Assembly (NCBI GenBank): GCA_013397845.1
Contig: VZTG01010069.1
Location: forward strand, 734,602-798,601
DNA length: 64,000 nt
Direction of reading: 5' to 3'
DNA from: Melanocharis versteri
Lineage: Eukaryota > Chordata > Aves > Passeriformes > Melanocharitidae
Shown here: positions 50,632 through 63,520 of the stretch, piece after piece
Position numbering within the stretch: the first letter of the stretch is position 1
Layout of the letters: the number at the start of each line of letters is the position of its first letter
Program-made: the position numbers and the translations under genes
The notes under the pieces: model-generated
What the model was told of the DNA's origin: nothing
Database searches by the model: none
The model's input: only the letters and a program-made list of their open reading frames with translations

Positions 50632-52740
50632 TTGCAAAATATGATAGAAAGTATGGGTTCCTGGCTGCTTGTCTTTTCAGGTTAGCACAGAAACTGCTGT
50701 TCCACTAAGATGGGGAGGCTCCAGAAGACTTGTGGCATCCAGAAAGTCCATCAGGTTTAATTGCTGGCTGGGCAGTATAAATGTAGTTCTGCAATTGTAC
50801 CTGGTCCTGTCTCGCTGGTCAAAATTAAGGGACCTACTCTCGTAAGTCCCTTTAAGTGGCAACCTGGGAAATGGAGCTGGGATGCTTAAATCCAACAGAC
50901 AATCAAGTGGAAAACAATTAAGCAAAAAGAGGGTGGAACAGCTAAAAAGATCCCAAAACTAACAGCAATAAACATATTCCAAGTTATTCTCTTGAACTGT
51001 TCTGCAGCAGCCTGGTGCAAACTCATTCCTTCCATTGTTGTGGGTGTAATTAATTTGTGAAGTTGCAGGTTGGTACTGCGTGATTGATACAGGACCTCAG
51101 TCTCTGAAGAACTCAGTCTTTAACATTGTATTTTCTTCTGCAGTTCTCCCTGAATGAATTCTAAATTTCCTTTCTGCAAATATTCTTTGCCAGATCTTAG
51201 TGGGTGAAGTCAAGAAGCCTCTTCCCCTTCCCTTATAAAAACCTTTGCTCTGAGCATTTCTTGCTGCTGTGCACAAAATGTCTGTGATAAGGATGCAGAG
51301 AGATGCTGTGGTCACGTCTTCCTTCCTCTGGCTGGCAGCGAGTATCAGCTATTTCATTTCCCAAAGCATGGCACATGCTCACATTCCTGATAATGTCAGA
51401 AGGATTACTGTTCTGATTAACCTCACTTACTCTCAAGGACAATTTTGGAAAGCAGTCAGTGAAGCTGAAGGAAACAGTCTTAATAGTGCAAATTAATATT
51501 TTTGCATGACTGCCCAAATGCAGTGCTTGTTCTGTTCTAAGAAAGCAATAGCAGCTGTGAAAAAGTGAAATCTCTCAGTTTTATGCTGTGTCTTGAACTG
51601 TGAATTTTGAATTGCCAACAATTTAGAAGTTTGGCTTGGTTTGAATAGATGCTCAGAAGATGATGCTCTCTTTGGTCTGCAGAGGGAGCAGATAATTTTC
51701 TAAGGAAAAGTGTTTCTTTGGAGAGTTTCAAGAAAAGTTGAAATCATAAGTGGATTGCCTGTCTGCTGACAGATCAGCCTTTTCCTCTGGAATGACGAAG
51801 AAGAAAAGAAGTATGAAATGGTTATGGGGGAAATGGTTATAGGGGCAAAGAAATTAGTAGAAATACCTCCCTTGTGTAACTCAGGTTTTGCATACATTCA
51901 CTTTTGGCTGTGCATGCACAAGATCAAAATTTTTCCCTCATTTGCCCCAGAGCCAGCCTGGAGTAACTCTATCAGTGTTCACAGGCCCCTTCTTGCCTCC
52001 AAATCATCCCCTCCTTGCTTTTTGAACCTTCTCCTCAGCTGAGGCCACCCTTGCATGGCTTTGCAGCGCAGCTCAGTTGGGCCTTTAGCTGCCTTGGCAC
52101 TCCTTCGTAGGGCTCAGCATTCCAGCATTGTTGGCACCACAGCTTGCAGACCACATTTTTCCTGGCCGTGCTGCTGATAGGGGATGACTGCAGCAAAGCT
52201 GGGCTTGGCACAAGCCTCCAGAGCAGGCTGGCAGGAGCACTGTGGTCCTGGCAGGGGAGGTGTCACAGCTTCCAGGGCCACTGTCCCCTCCTACCCTGTC
52301 ACTGGACTGGGATTGCATAAGGAAGGTTGTTTAGTAGCTCCGTTTCCTGATTGAACTTGTTTCAGGTGTAAATGTCCTTCTCTGCTTTCATATATTGGAG
52401 TATTAGGATATTTCTCAATCCTTAATGGGAAATTAATAGAAAAGGGATTTTTGTAATGGAGGAGGTCATTGAAGGGTTATCTGGCACTCCCACAGCTTCA
52501 TTTGGTTGTTTTTAAAAACCATGTGACCTTCTGCCTCGGTTTCTCTGAATATAAAATGTAGAAGTGTGCAGATGTGCTGTGAAAATTAATGGTAGTCTGA
52601 AACTTGCCTGGGAATAAAAAGACTTTACTTTGCACCCATGGCATCCTTGAATCCAAGATCTCAGAGTGCTTTGCAGATGTCACCTGGCACCAGTGTCTGA
52701 AAGTCAGTAAACAGGACTGATTCCAAGGCTGTGAGAGTGG

Positions 52741-52755
52741 GACAGACAGACAGAC
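52741..52755 (+). repeat. Short (ACAG)n repeat
   Basis: Nearly four uninterrupted tetranucleotide units (GACAGACAGACAGAC). Likely a minor microsatellite. Confidence 0.75.
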
Positions 52756-54854
52756 ATCCTTTTCAGCAGAGCCATCATCTGAACTGATGTCAATTAGTGG
52801 GAGCATGTTTTTAGGATTAGCATAGCCCTGGGGAGGAAAGGGTGGTGGGCTGCTGCCACATTCTCCAATTGGAGCCATCTCACTGGCAGAGCTCTTCCAG
52901 CTGCAGTGAGGAATGACTACAGCAAGATGTGGAGGAGCTCGATGTTGATGCTCCTCCCCAGAGCCACCGAGGTTCAATAAACAGCTTCTGCAAAGCCTTT
53001 AGAAACTTTTTGGGTAGAAGCTGTGGCGGCAGAGTAGTCTTATTCTTCTTTGTTATCATAATGATTGTTTTGAAAGATTTGACTTGCTGTTTTTCAAAGA
53101 GATTTTCTACCTGATATGCAGAAAACCACCCCGAGGGGGAGGAAGAACCCTCTCCAGTGAAAGACTTCCAGTTACAGCCCAGAGCAGGGACAAGCCCCTC
53201 TTTTATTTCGCCAGTTACCTGCTTTGCAGGCTGATGACTCAAAAGGATTAAAAACCTCTCCATCTCTCAGCTTCAGAGGTGAAACATTGGGCTTGTTCTC
53301 TCGCTGTGACCTCCAGGAAGTTTGGCACATTCCTTAAGTGAGATTGACCCCAAGTTCCTCTTTCTGATGTTTTTGGATTAAGGCAGACTTGGCACTCACG
53401 TGGGCTGTGATACACTCAGCATTCCCCAACTATGATGGTTTGTCATGGGTCAGCACAAGCGAAAGCCTGTTCAGCAGAAGGTCGTGGTACTGCAGCAGGG
53501 CTTCCTGCAGATTAGTGCTGAAATGTGTAAAAGCAAGAGGAGGGAGCATGGCTGAGTGGGCTGAAACCCTCTGGGTTCCACAGATTAGCCCTGGTGTGCT
53601 GTGATACTCAAGCACTCTCAGAAATGTGTTAAAAGCTGGTTCATGAGGAAAACATCTCTGGGGTGTTTCAGGCTGCCTCCCCAACTGCACAGCTCCCTGT
53701 TGGCCCACGCTGGACTGGGCAGGGTGTGTTCCTGCCACACAGGCTGGTGTTTCCAGAGGTGTTGAGGCCAGCTAGACACATCTCCCTTTACTCATCACAG
53801 CTCTCAAAATGCCAGCAGTAGCTTCCTTGGTAGCTGAAACCTGACAGAGTTGGAGTGTGGGAATAAATGCAGGCTGGAGTACAGCAGGAGGCACTGCTGG
53901 CTCATCGAGGGAAGATCTGAGATCTCATCCCTTATGGATGAACCAGGTATAAGGGCTGTGAGATCCCAAGGAATACCAGAGTCAGATGGTAATTTCACAT
54001 CCATGGCTCTCAGAGCTTCCTTGGAGAGTGACTGATTCTGCTTTGCTATGATGTATCTAATACAGCACTGATAACTTCAGAGTGTCCTGCACTCCAGCTG
54101 TCATTAACTGGGCTTTCTACAGGGTGTTGCTGGATCAGGTTGTATCCTTTCTTTCCCTTTTTCCAGTGGATTAAGAAGGCTGCAGGAGTGTTCTGGGTTT
54201 AAAGTATTTCCAGTCCATTGATATTCCTAAGGTAAAAAACACAAAATAATTGCAGGAACAGGTTTTTATAACGTGATGGTTAGACTTGGGAATAGATTAT
54301 TTTTTTATTTAGCATATTTGGATTTCTTACATCTTATTTGAGCAGTGAGGAGTGCTGTATCATTATTAAAGCCATTCTTCATTCAATACTGCAGTTACTG
54401 CTGGTTTGAAAATTCAAAATTCAAAATTTGGAAATTCAGAGTAAAAGTCTAATTTACAATATAGTTTCACCCCCCTTCAGTGTTGCTTCTTCTTCCTGAA
54501 CCCTTCCATCACCTCCCTTCCCTAAAGCACTCCCGAAGAAGATGCACTCGTGTTGGTGACCACTGGGTTGTGTGGATCTGCTCTGGTCAGTGCTGGATTG
54601 CAGAGGGTGCAGCACCCCAGGAGCCTGTTTATTGCAGTGTTCCAAGGGAGTTACCACAGGTGGAAAATCCTGAGTCTCTGGCACAGGCAGAGCAGCTTCA
54701 TCTCATCCCTGAGCAAAATCAAAAGCTCTGAACAGAGCCAGGAGGACTGGGAAGTGAGAACCGAGTTGCCTTTCTTACAGACTTGCTGAGGCTGCAGGCA
54801 GGCCCCTCAGTAAGGGAGGCAGAGGCTCAGCCGTGGGTGGATGGAAGGATTTGT

Positions 54855-54887
54855 GCATTTAAATGCGGGATTGGTGCGTTTAAATGC
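54855..54887. repeat. Two near-identical 12-bp palindromes, 21 bp apart
   Basis: GCATTTAAATGC at 54855-54866 is a perfect palindrome. GCGTTTAAATGC at 54876-54887 differs by one base. They are part of an imperfect 21-base tandem duplication whose period is two DNA helical turns. They could bind a dimeric factor on one face of the helix or simply be duplicated sequence. No specific factor is implied. Confidence 0.7.
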
Positions 54888-57800
54888 AGCGGGAAGAGGA
54901 ACCTTAAGCACCCGCTTGCTGTGACCAAGGTTAGAGCTGGCTCTCCCTGGCGTCTGTGCCCTTCCAGGAGCCCTTCCTCTGCAGGCTTCTCAGGGATATC
55001 AGCAGTAGTTTTCTTGCCAAGGCTCACTCTGTCTTAGCCATTTGTAAGTTTCCTCAGAGTTTTGATTTTTTAAATAAACTTCCAGGGTAGGCCATATTTC
55101 ATACGAAAAACAGGAAAAGAAGGAGTGCGAGTAGTGAAGTGGAGTGAGAAGAAAGATTTAAAACTCCAGAGAATTTTCAGTTACTTTTAGCTGTCTTGAG
55201 AGGCATTATAAATAACTATAACAAGCCCAGTTTTTCACCCTTCATTAGTTATTCCAATCCAGCTGTATTTATTGATGGTGATTCTCCAGCTGAGCAAAAC
55301 TCCATCATCTGTAGTACTTAAAAAAGTCGGTGAAAGACTAAACGCAGAGCTGAGGTTGGTAGATAGACCATAGCCAAGAAAGCTGAAGTTCTGGCTCCAA
55401 ATAATATTTTCCAACCCCCTCCATAGTCAGAGACTTGCTAGGTCCCCACTTAACATCTTAAATTATTGTATGTAACGCCTGAAATCAAACTTAGACACGA
55501 CTTTGTCTTTAAGGAGGGAGTCAGGTTTAAAATTAAGGCATCTGGGAGCCAAGGGAAATTTTCTAGGTGCTGAATTTGGCTCTGGAGCTGCCATTTCCCA
55601 GCACAGTAGAACAGTTCACCCCCATCCAAGAGGTCACAGCAAAGCATGAATTGGAGGTGTTAATGTAAAACCCCAAATCCACAGACTTCTTGATTTATGG
55701 AGCTGATTTTGCTTTCTAGGAATGAAGAGCAAGATTCCTTAGAGATGAGGATGGGAAAAAAGCTTTCACCTTTTCATGTCACAAGGGTTAGATATGCCAG
55801 TTGTTCCTGCCCCTGATGGCTCAGGACACCCCAGACAAGCTGGGTTTCGTGGTGCTTTGCAGAGCCTCTCTGGGTTGTGACCCCATCAGGACTGAAGTGG
55901 CAGAGAGCAAAGGAGGTACTAATGAGACTGTGAATATGTATTTATGCTAATAGAGGCACATGCGCCTCTGTGGAGCAAAACTAAATGGAGAAAAAGCCTG
56001 TCTTTATCGACTTCCAGGACTAAACTGCTTCTGTTTCCAACCTCCTCCTCTGCTGCAGAGGTCCAGGAGATCCATTTCCAGCTGTGGCAGGGCAGGTGTA
56101 CCTGCAGTTGTTGGGGTCTCCAGCTTGTGAAAAGCCTCGGATGTGAAAGAGAGGGTCAGTGCAGGCATGGGAGGGATGGTTCACATCACAGCTCCCCTCC
56201 TCTTTCCCCTCTGTAGCATTGCTCGTGTGCTGAGTGCTCAGTGGTACAGCATGGGAAGAATTCACACCAATGCAGGTCTCCCCCCACCATTCCTGTTAAA
56301 ACCATTCTGTTCCCTACCCCTGAAGGCCTTTACCTGATAAAAGGCTCTGCTGATCCTGAAATGAAACAGAGAAGTTGGGAAACTCATATAGCAAAGCCTG
56401 CACTGAGTCATGGCAGAACAGATGAATAGGATATTTAGGCACAGGATATTTAAGCACATCTGCTGTTGCATAGGTGAGTCCCTCTAGGATGCTCTGGAGC
56501 TGCTGTAACTGTCCAAACTCCAAACTCTGACCTCAGCAACAACGGAAAAAAAGCAACAGAAAGTGTTTTCCTCCAATGGATCCTCCTCTGCCCTTGGTAT
56601 CCATAAGCTGCAGTGGGTGACCGCAGTGTGAAGGTAAACCTTGCCTTGACATGGAGAGTGATGAATAGTTTCTATCCTGAAATCCAATCTCTGAAATTGA
56701 TTGCACCATCACAGTAAATCCATTACTGGAGCAGCCCATTTTACCAATACCACATTTCAATAATTTATTTTAGAATAAAAGGCTTTTTAAAGTATCAGAT
56801 GAAATTAAGACTAGTTCTTTGATATCTGTAAATACTGGAAGCACTGCTTCAGATGGAAGTGTCATAGATACTTCCTGAAAGCAAAATTATATTTCATAAA
56901 GATAACAGGCTAGATGCAGGGAGGGCTTTGGGCAAGGGGAGAAATCTCATTTAGTGTGTGCACCTCCTTCTTCAGGGACAGTCAATTCTGTAATATTTAT
57001 GTAGGCAGACATGCTCAATGGCTTATATATTTTGAAATTTTGCAGCACAGTAGTTAATAAATAAAGACCAATAGTTCTGTGAGTCAAGTGTCTGCACTGA
57101 TGCTCAGACAGGCCAGCATGCTTTTATTCAGAGCTAATGGTGTGGCAGATGCAAAGAGACAGAGCAGATCAGGCCATCAGCCCACCGAGCCTTGCACTCT
57201 GACTCTGCAAAGGGCTGGCAAGGGGTGAGAAATGGTAAGAAACCAGAGGGATCTCAGTGGCCCACACAGCTCCTGGCCAGCCAAGCCTGCAGGGAGTTCC
57301 TCTTGGTACCCCTCGGTGGACTTCACTGCTTTCACAAAATAAATCCACAGACTGCTCACAATGGGCTCCTGCTTTTGGTAAGACTCTCCTTTTTCAGCAA
57401 TTTGTCTCTGATTACAACGTGGCACATTAACTAAATTCTGTGCTCATATCCATGGCTATTCCCAGCACTACGGCCAGACTCTGTGTCACATCTCCCCTCC
57501 AGGCAAAGCCACCCCAACCTGTTCTGAAGCACCCAGGGCTGGTTTTAAGGCAGGTGGAGGTTTCCATGTTCACTGTGCTGTGCTCTGCAGCTACCAGAGC
57601 ACTGAGTAATGGCATCTGTGGTTAGGAAGCTGAAAGAAGGGAAAATGCAAAGCAGGGGTATATCCCCATATTTAATACACATGTAACATTTTATCCTCCA
57701 ACTTCTGCCTGTTTGCAATACAAATAAAATGAGCTGCCCTTGGTGTGACATTCCTTGCATTTTTACATCAGCTTAACCCTAGAAAAGCTTAATCCTGGTT

Positions 57801-58189
57801 TAATGGTCTTTTAATAGAAGTGGTCAGTAGTTTTGTAAATGTTTAAGTGACAGGTTGACAGACACTGAGTTAACACTTTAATCCTGGCTGCAGGCCAAAT
57901 GGCTACCAAGCTGGTTTTTCTTAAAACCTGAGAGTGGGGCATTTATTTCCAACTCCGCCTCAGGTTAGAGGTGGTGGCTCTGAGTGTTTACAGGAGGAAA
58001 ATGGGTGTTGCACTGTGTTATCAAGAGGTACCTTTGGGCGGTGTGAAGCATTTCCATCCCAAACCTTTGACAGACAATTTCCTTTTCCTCTGCAGAGTGC
58101 AGTAACGTTATTACAGGTGGGTCTGAATGCTCTGTAGAAAGATTGTCTTTCTTCTAAATGCCAAAGAGTTTCTCTGTAAGTGACTATAG

Positions 58190-58310
58190 TATAGAAACAT
58201 AGAATCATTTAGGTTGGAAAAGACCCTTAATATTGAGTCCAACTGTGAATATAACACTGCCAAGTCCACCACTAAACCATGTCCCTAAGTGCCATGTCTA
58301 CATTATCAAG
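58190..58310 (-). mobile_element. CR1 LINE 3' end fragment, minus orientation
   Basis: The plus strand reads ACATAGAATCATTTAGGTTG, then GAAAAGACCC, GAGTCCAACTGT, CACTGCCAAGTCCACCACTA and AACCATGTCCCTAAGTGCCA. This is the reverse complement of the 3' end of a typical avian CR1, including the ATTCTATG-type terminal repeat. Only about 120 bases remain, as is usual for 5'-truncated copies, and the copy is moderately diverged. Like the copy at 39 kb it reads on the minus strand. Confidence 0.93.
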
Positions 58311-60872
58311 AATTCCAGATGCAAAGTATTAGATGGATATTTCCCAGGATAAGCAGGTACTTATAAATGCTGCAGTTAACAGTGTCTGTGCACTGGGCAT
58401 CTTGGGTGAATTTCTCACAAAATCAAGCATGAATTTACAACTGAGCTTTTGAGGCAAATCTGGACTGCAGATCTGATGCCCTCATAGTCCAGATGTGCTC
58501 ACCTCCCCAGATCACACTGCCTCCTGAGCCCGTTCCCTGCACACCTGGTCCCTGTCCTTCATCCCTCCCTGGCTGTGCCCATGCAGGACAAGCACAGAAC
58601 TGCTCAAGTGTTTAAGGACCAAAGTGAAAGGAGAGTTAAGGAAAGAGACTGGTGCCTCCAACTGCCTTTGAACTCAGTGCAGTCCTGGGAATAGTGATTT
58701 GATGAGCTCGGGCTCTGCTGACACCACTGGAGTCCAGACCCGGTGGGAATGTGGGGCAGCCCTGCAGTGATGTGATTCCCAAAAGAAGAGACAACTGTGG
58801 TGGAGTTGGCACTGCTAAGGAAGGGCCACAGAAGTGCCCCAAAGCTGCCAGGACAAGTCATGGGCACAGCTCTCTGTGCCCTTTCCTCACACACCCTGCT
58901 CCTCCTGCAACAGCCTCTGAGCCTCAGATATGGCATTATTTGATTTAATACATTATTCATGTCAGCAGTTCTCTGAAAAGTACTGAAATAATTTCTTTTA
59001 TGCTCCAGCCCATATTTGGCTTAGGTCAATCTGTTAAACAGTAAGTTTTAATTTTATGGGAACAGTCTTTCCTCCTTTACAGAGGAGGGATTTAACAGAT
59101 TCATTAGTTGCTACCAGCTTGCATGGGAAACAGTGAGTTAGTAAGAACAGACAGCTGGAATATGTTTTAGCTAGTAAAAGAAACTTTCTCTTTTTTTTTA
59201 ACTTATGCACCCTGTTCTTAGCTATGCTTTATTTTCCCCTTCATTTTGGAATTTACTGTGCTAAGTTTCTTGTTAGGTGTTCAGAGTGTGTGTTTGTAGG
59301 TTTGAACACATGCCTATGTATAAAGTATATTCAGTTTGGAATGACTTATTCACAGAGGGGTAGATTAGGAAAAAGTCTCTCCCGGTGATTGACAGTTGCA
59401 CTCAGACCATGGGGATTATGGGGGATCAATGAGGATTATCTCATTTACTTTCATTAACCCTTGAGTTTACTTTGCCAGTTCTCTCCCAAATGCCACTCAA
59501 CTGAATGTTAACAGTTTCTTTTAACAAGACAACTTTGCTGCCAAAGTCAAAGCCTGGTTTTTAAAGATGTGCTTTAGTGTTCTGAAGTGGTTAGTGATAA
59601 ACAGAGATATTTAATGTTGAATGTCAAAAAGCATTGATGCTCTGCAACGGTGTAAAAAACTTGTTTCAGAATTTTTATCTACTTAGCTCAACGGAAACAG
59701 AAATTTAACTTCCACAGGCATTTCCTTCCTAATGTCCCACAACTTCTTTGTAGGAACTTTTGAACAGAACAGAACTGAACAGAAAATTCAATCCCCTCCC
59801 TCTACGGTGAACAATTCAATATCCATCTACCTAAATTTGGAACTTTCATGCATTACATCTTTTAAAAAAATTTCTGTTGATATTGAGGCTACAGATCTAA
59901 CTCCTGCTGGTGAGACGTACCAGCCTGGAGGCGAATTACAGACCAGGTAGATGAGGTGCTCCTTGCACCCAACCTTTGTACCAGCAAGGAGGGGGGTTTA
60001 TTTATGTTGGTACAAATTCAGCAGCCAGAGAGAGCACCCAGAGGAATCCTCTGTTGTGTCACCATTGCCGAAGTCAGGCCAGCTTCTGGCAAATCTAAAA
60101 TCACAAAAGGAGAAGTTTGGTGAAGGACCCAGCTTTGCACTCCCTGTTGGCAGGAACTTGTCCTTCACTCAGGCTTGAAGGAGGAAGATTTATCAAAGTT
60201 TTTCTGAATCTCAATGGATGGGGTATGATTAACCTCCTGCTTCTTTTCCATCCATTCTCTCCCAAGGCTCTGAACAAAATAAAGATGATACCTGAAATAT
60301 GAAACCTTCTAGCAACTTGGAAGAAATTAATTTCATCGCTGACCATTGTGCAGCACAGTTGCTCATGTGCCTGCATATTATATGTGTAATGCTAATAGCA
60401 AAACATGGAGAGAAAGCCACTTAATCCCACTTTTGCTCCCATGTGACTCTTATAGGGAAACATCCAGTCTTGGAGTATGTGGAACTAAATGCAGAATGGA
60501 TATGTATACCCACGGAGGCTGAGCTCAGCCCAGAATCCCCTGGATTAAGGGCTGGATGTAATTTTCATTGTTCATGCTTTGCACAAGTGTCTACTGTATT
60601 TCAAATCCTGTGTTATTCCCTTGCAGATCAGGAGTGAAAGATATGGCTGGACGTGTCCAAACAGATGCTCCATTGCACAGTACTCTACAGAAAAAATGGT
60701 TGTGACACTTGAGAAACAGGTTATAGACTGGTTTTTGGGGGTATTTTTACAAGCACTAAAAAAAAATCAGTTATATGTAAGTGAGCAGAAGCTCAACATC
60801 AGATTTGGGTGTCCAGATTTATGTAGTTCTAAAATGCTCCTACAAAGTTTGAACAACATGTCAGCGACACTA

Positions 60873-60900
60873 TGTTTATTAAATGTTTATTAATGTTTAT
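60873..60900 (+). promoter_or_regulatory. Three phased TGTTTAT motifs (forkhead-like)
   Basis: TGTTTAT occurs at 60873-60879, 60884-60890 and 60894-60900, within ATGTTTATTA-type tandem units 10-11 bases apart. This is the core recognised by many forkhead factors (TGTTTAY), and the spacing is one helical turn. It may be a simple AT-rich tandem repeat rather than a binding array. Confidence 0.35.
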
Positions 60901-61495
60901 TAAAATTCATGTAAGCCATTTGATAAAAAAATTAAATTAAAGATAAAATTATTTTTAGAGATTAATCTAAAATAATAAAGAATATGAACAGTATTTTTTT
61001 AACAGAAAATTATTAAGTAACTTTTTAGGAAGATCTTTCACAGAACCTCCTCCTGTGTGCTCAAGATATGACTGGAACCCCAAGAATGAATTATGAATAC
61101 CAATTCTTAATGTCATGGAAGTCTCAGAAACCAGTGGGATATCTTTGCTTGAAGGTAAACAGCTTGAGTAAATGTGTGCAGAGTCATGGCACTGGGAACT
61201 ATTCTGGTAAAACAGAGAAGATATCTCCAGGCACACATTGCTTTGTCATCTTACACAGAACAGATGACACGATCCTGTCAAATATCCCTAAAAAAGCCCA
61301 TTGGAAAATCCTGGTTAGCCACATTGTATGTCCCTTGCTAATGCAGGCAGACATGGAATTTCCAGCCTGTAGGAACTGGGGTGCAGCAGGCTCATCTTAT
61401 TTTTAAAAGAAATTATTTTCTATTTCCAAACTCATCTCCAGTTTTCTGATTTTATGTGTTTTAATTATAATTGGAAGCAATTGCTTTCTTTGGGA

Positions 61496-61549
61496 TTTTG
61501 TTTGGTTGGTTTTAGTTTGGTTTTGGTTGAGGTTTTTTTTTGTTTTTTG
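61496..61549 (+). repeat. T/G low-complexity tract
   Basis: Irregular T runs separated by GG (TTTGGTTGGTTTTAG, TTTGGTTTTGG) end in a long T run. It is similar in style and orientation to the tract at 26625-26723. Confidence 0.8.
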
Positions 61550-62874
61550 CATTTTGGTGCTTCAGACACTTCCAGATGGAATTTGCAACTACCTTTATCT
61601 AAGAATTTAGCTGCAATCTCCTAGGGCATGTCCTCTGGTTAAACAAATAAACCCAGAAAAGCTTAGGAATGGAGTAACATCAGATGTCAAAGGCAGCTTC
61701 ATGCTCTTGAGAAAATTTTTGAGGTGCCTTAGGGACCCTAAAATTGGTAAAACTGGGCAGATATCAGCAGGTGCCTGTGACTCCTCTGTAGTTTAGAAAT
61801 TAGGAAACACAACAAAACAAAACCATTTTCTGTCTTAGCAACTCATCTCAAGTGCAAGAAGTAGAGATTTCCTCCAGGTTACACAGTTACTGACTCTCCA
61901 GTCAACCAATTAGTGCCAGACAAGGCTGTGACATCTGGAGTTGGTTAGTGGAGCATTAGCTGTTCATTGGGATGTTTTGACTGGGCTCTTCAATGGGATT
62001 TATTGTACTTTATAGTTGTTTATTTTCCAATCAGAGTCAGCCTTTAAGTCAAGATTGCTGCTTCAGCCCCTTCTGAGCAAAAAGAAACACAAAGAAAGAC
62101 TCTCCTCTGACTCTTCAGTAGAGAGGGTTTCTCAGCAATTAAACATGGGCTTAAAATACATCAGGGCAGACAAAGTCAACAGGGAGTGCTCACTGCACGC
62201 TGGTGGTGGCAAGAAGGCAAGGCAAACAACAGTAGGGCAGGTGTGGACATACACCTGGTGCTTCTTCTTGCTTTAAAAATGGAGATTATTCATCTGATGC
62301 TGGGGAAAGAAACATGCAAGAATGGGATTTCCTGCATTTTAGCCCTGAGGAGCAGAAGGCAGAGGAGCAGATGTCACTGCCACGCTCACACCTGGCTGAC
62401 CTGCAGACCCTGCTCCTCTGAGGCTGAAGACAAGGATCTGCAAACCACCCCTGCCTCACCTGCTGAGGTGGCTTCCAAGGAAGTGTGCTTTGCCAGTGAA
62501 GGGATGTTTTCATTGTGGGATTATCTCTTTGGGATTGGAAGAAATTCTGAAAGGACGTTATGCCTGCTGAGGCCAGTGACCATCAAACACCTGGAAACTG
62601 CACGACAAATACAGCCTGAATTCACTCGACCTGAAGGAAAAAAGTCTCCCTCTACCCAGTCCCCGCTGAGGTGTTTGCAATAACAGCACACAAAGCCACT
62701 GTGCAGAACTGTACCTGGCTGTGGGACTACTTCTCAAATACGTGTGTAGAGAGCAGCCAGATTATTCCTCATGTGCTGAAACCTGAGTTTCACTGACGGT
62801 TTTAGGTGCCCAACTTCGGAGAAGCTTGGGGGAAAAACATCATTCGTAAGTTCTGAGCCTCATTAAGAGGTGGG

Positions 62875-63520
62875 AAGAGATTAAAGGCTGCAGCTCCTGG
62901 TTTTGGGAGATGACTTCCATGTGAGCCCTGCCTCCTCCTCCTCCTCCTCGCTCGCTCCCACCATCACACCCAAGGCTGTTGGTGGCATTTGGCTGAGGTG
63001 ACTGCCCAGGGGAGGACTCTGCTCTCCTGGGGGTGCCAGTGGCAGGTGAAGGGCCACCCACCTGGCCAGCCAGGCACAGGGGCCGGAGGCTCTCCCGGCG
63101 TGGAAATCTCCAGCACACACCTGGTATTCCTCACAGTCCCAGCCGTGCCTCATTGCCTGGCCATGAAAGAGCCCTGTGCAGCCGAGGAGGGCTCGCAGGG
63201 CGTCCTGCAGCCTGCACAAACACCCGGAGCTCGGGAAGGTGTCCGTGTGTCCCACACGCTGATGGATCGAGCAGCAGCTCCAGCACAGGGCTCCCATCCT
63301 CTCGCCCTCGCAGCCTGCAGACCTCCACTGCTGCTTCCCCTCTTCAGGCAAACCCCAGGAGCTGCATCAGCCCTGCTCAGCACCGTTTGGCAGAGCCTCA
63401 GCCCCAGCCATTAAACTGCCAGCCAAAAAACCTGCCGCTGCAGGCTCACCACCGCTACCTCTTTTATTACCCAGCTCTACACAATCTCTATTTTTTCTTT
63501 TATTACCTGGACTGAAGTCC
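62875..63520. other. GC-rich patch with overlapping ORFs, unassigned
   Basis: Open frames of 160 and 141 codons (plus) and 156 and 92 codons (minus) overlap in a GC-rich segment containing a (CTC)n run at 62931-62949. The translations are rich in Ser, Pro, Ala, Arg and Gly and match no family I know. Scattered CpG is present but not island-like. A real exon is possible but unsupported. Confidence 0.35.
62931..62949 (+). repeat. (CTC)n trinucleotide repeat
   Basis: About six uninterrupted CTC units. On minus the overlapping frames read it as Glu or Gly runs. Confidence 0.9.

Larger units (their letters stand above)
50640..58180. other. Non-coding stretch, no gene recognised
   Basis: Open frames reach 159 codons (52498-52977, minus) and 127 codons (52880-53263, minus), with no recognisable domains. 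A short (ACAG)n repeat is at 52741-52755 and an imperfect AAAATTC repeat lies at 54409-54437. The sampled sequence is T-rich on plus. Paired palindromes at 54855-54887 are listed separately. Confidence 0.5.
58320..62870. other. Non-coding stretch, no gene recognised
   Basis: Open frames are at most 165 codons (62186-62683, plus) with no recognisable domain. Contents noted are a T/G tract at 61496-61549, forkhead-like repeats at 60873-60900 and AT-rich sequence at 60900-61020. Confidence 0.5.
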
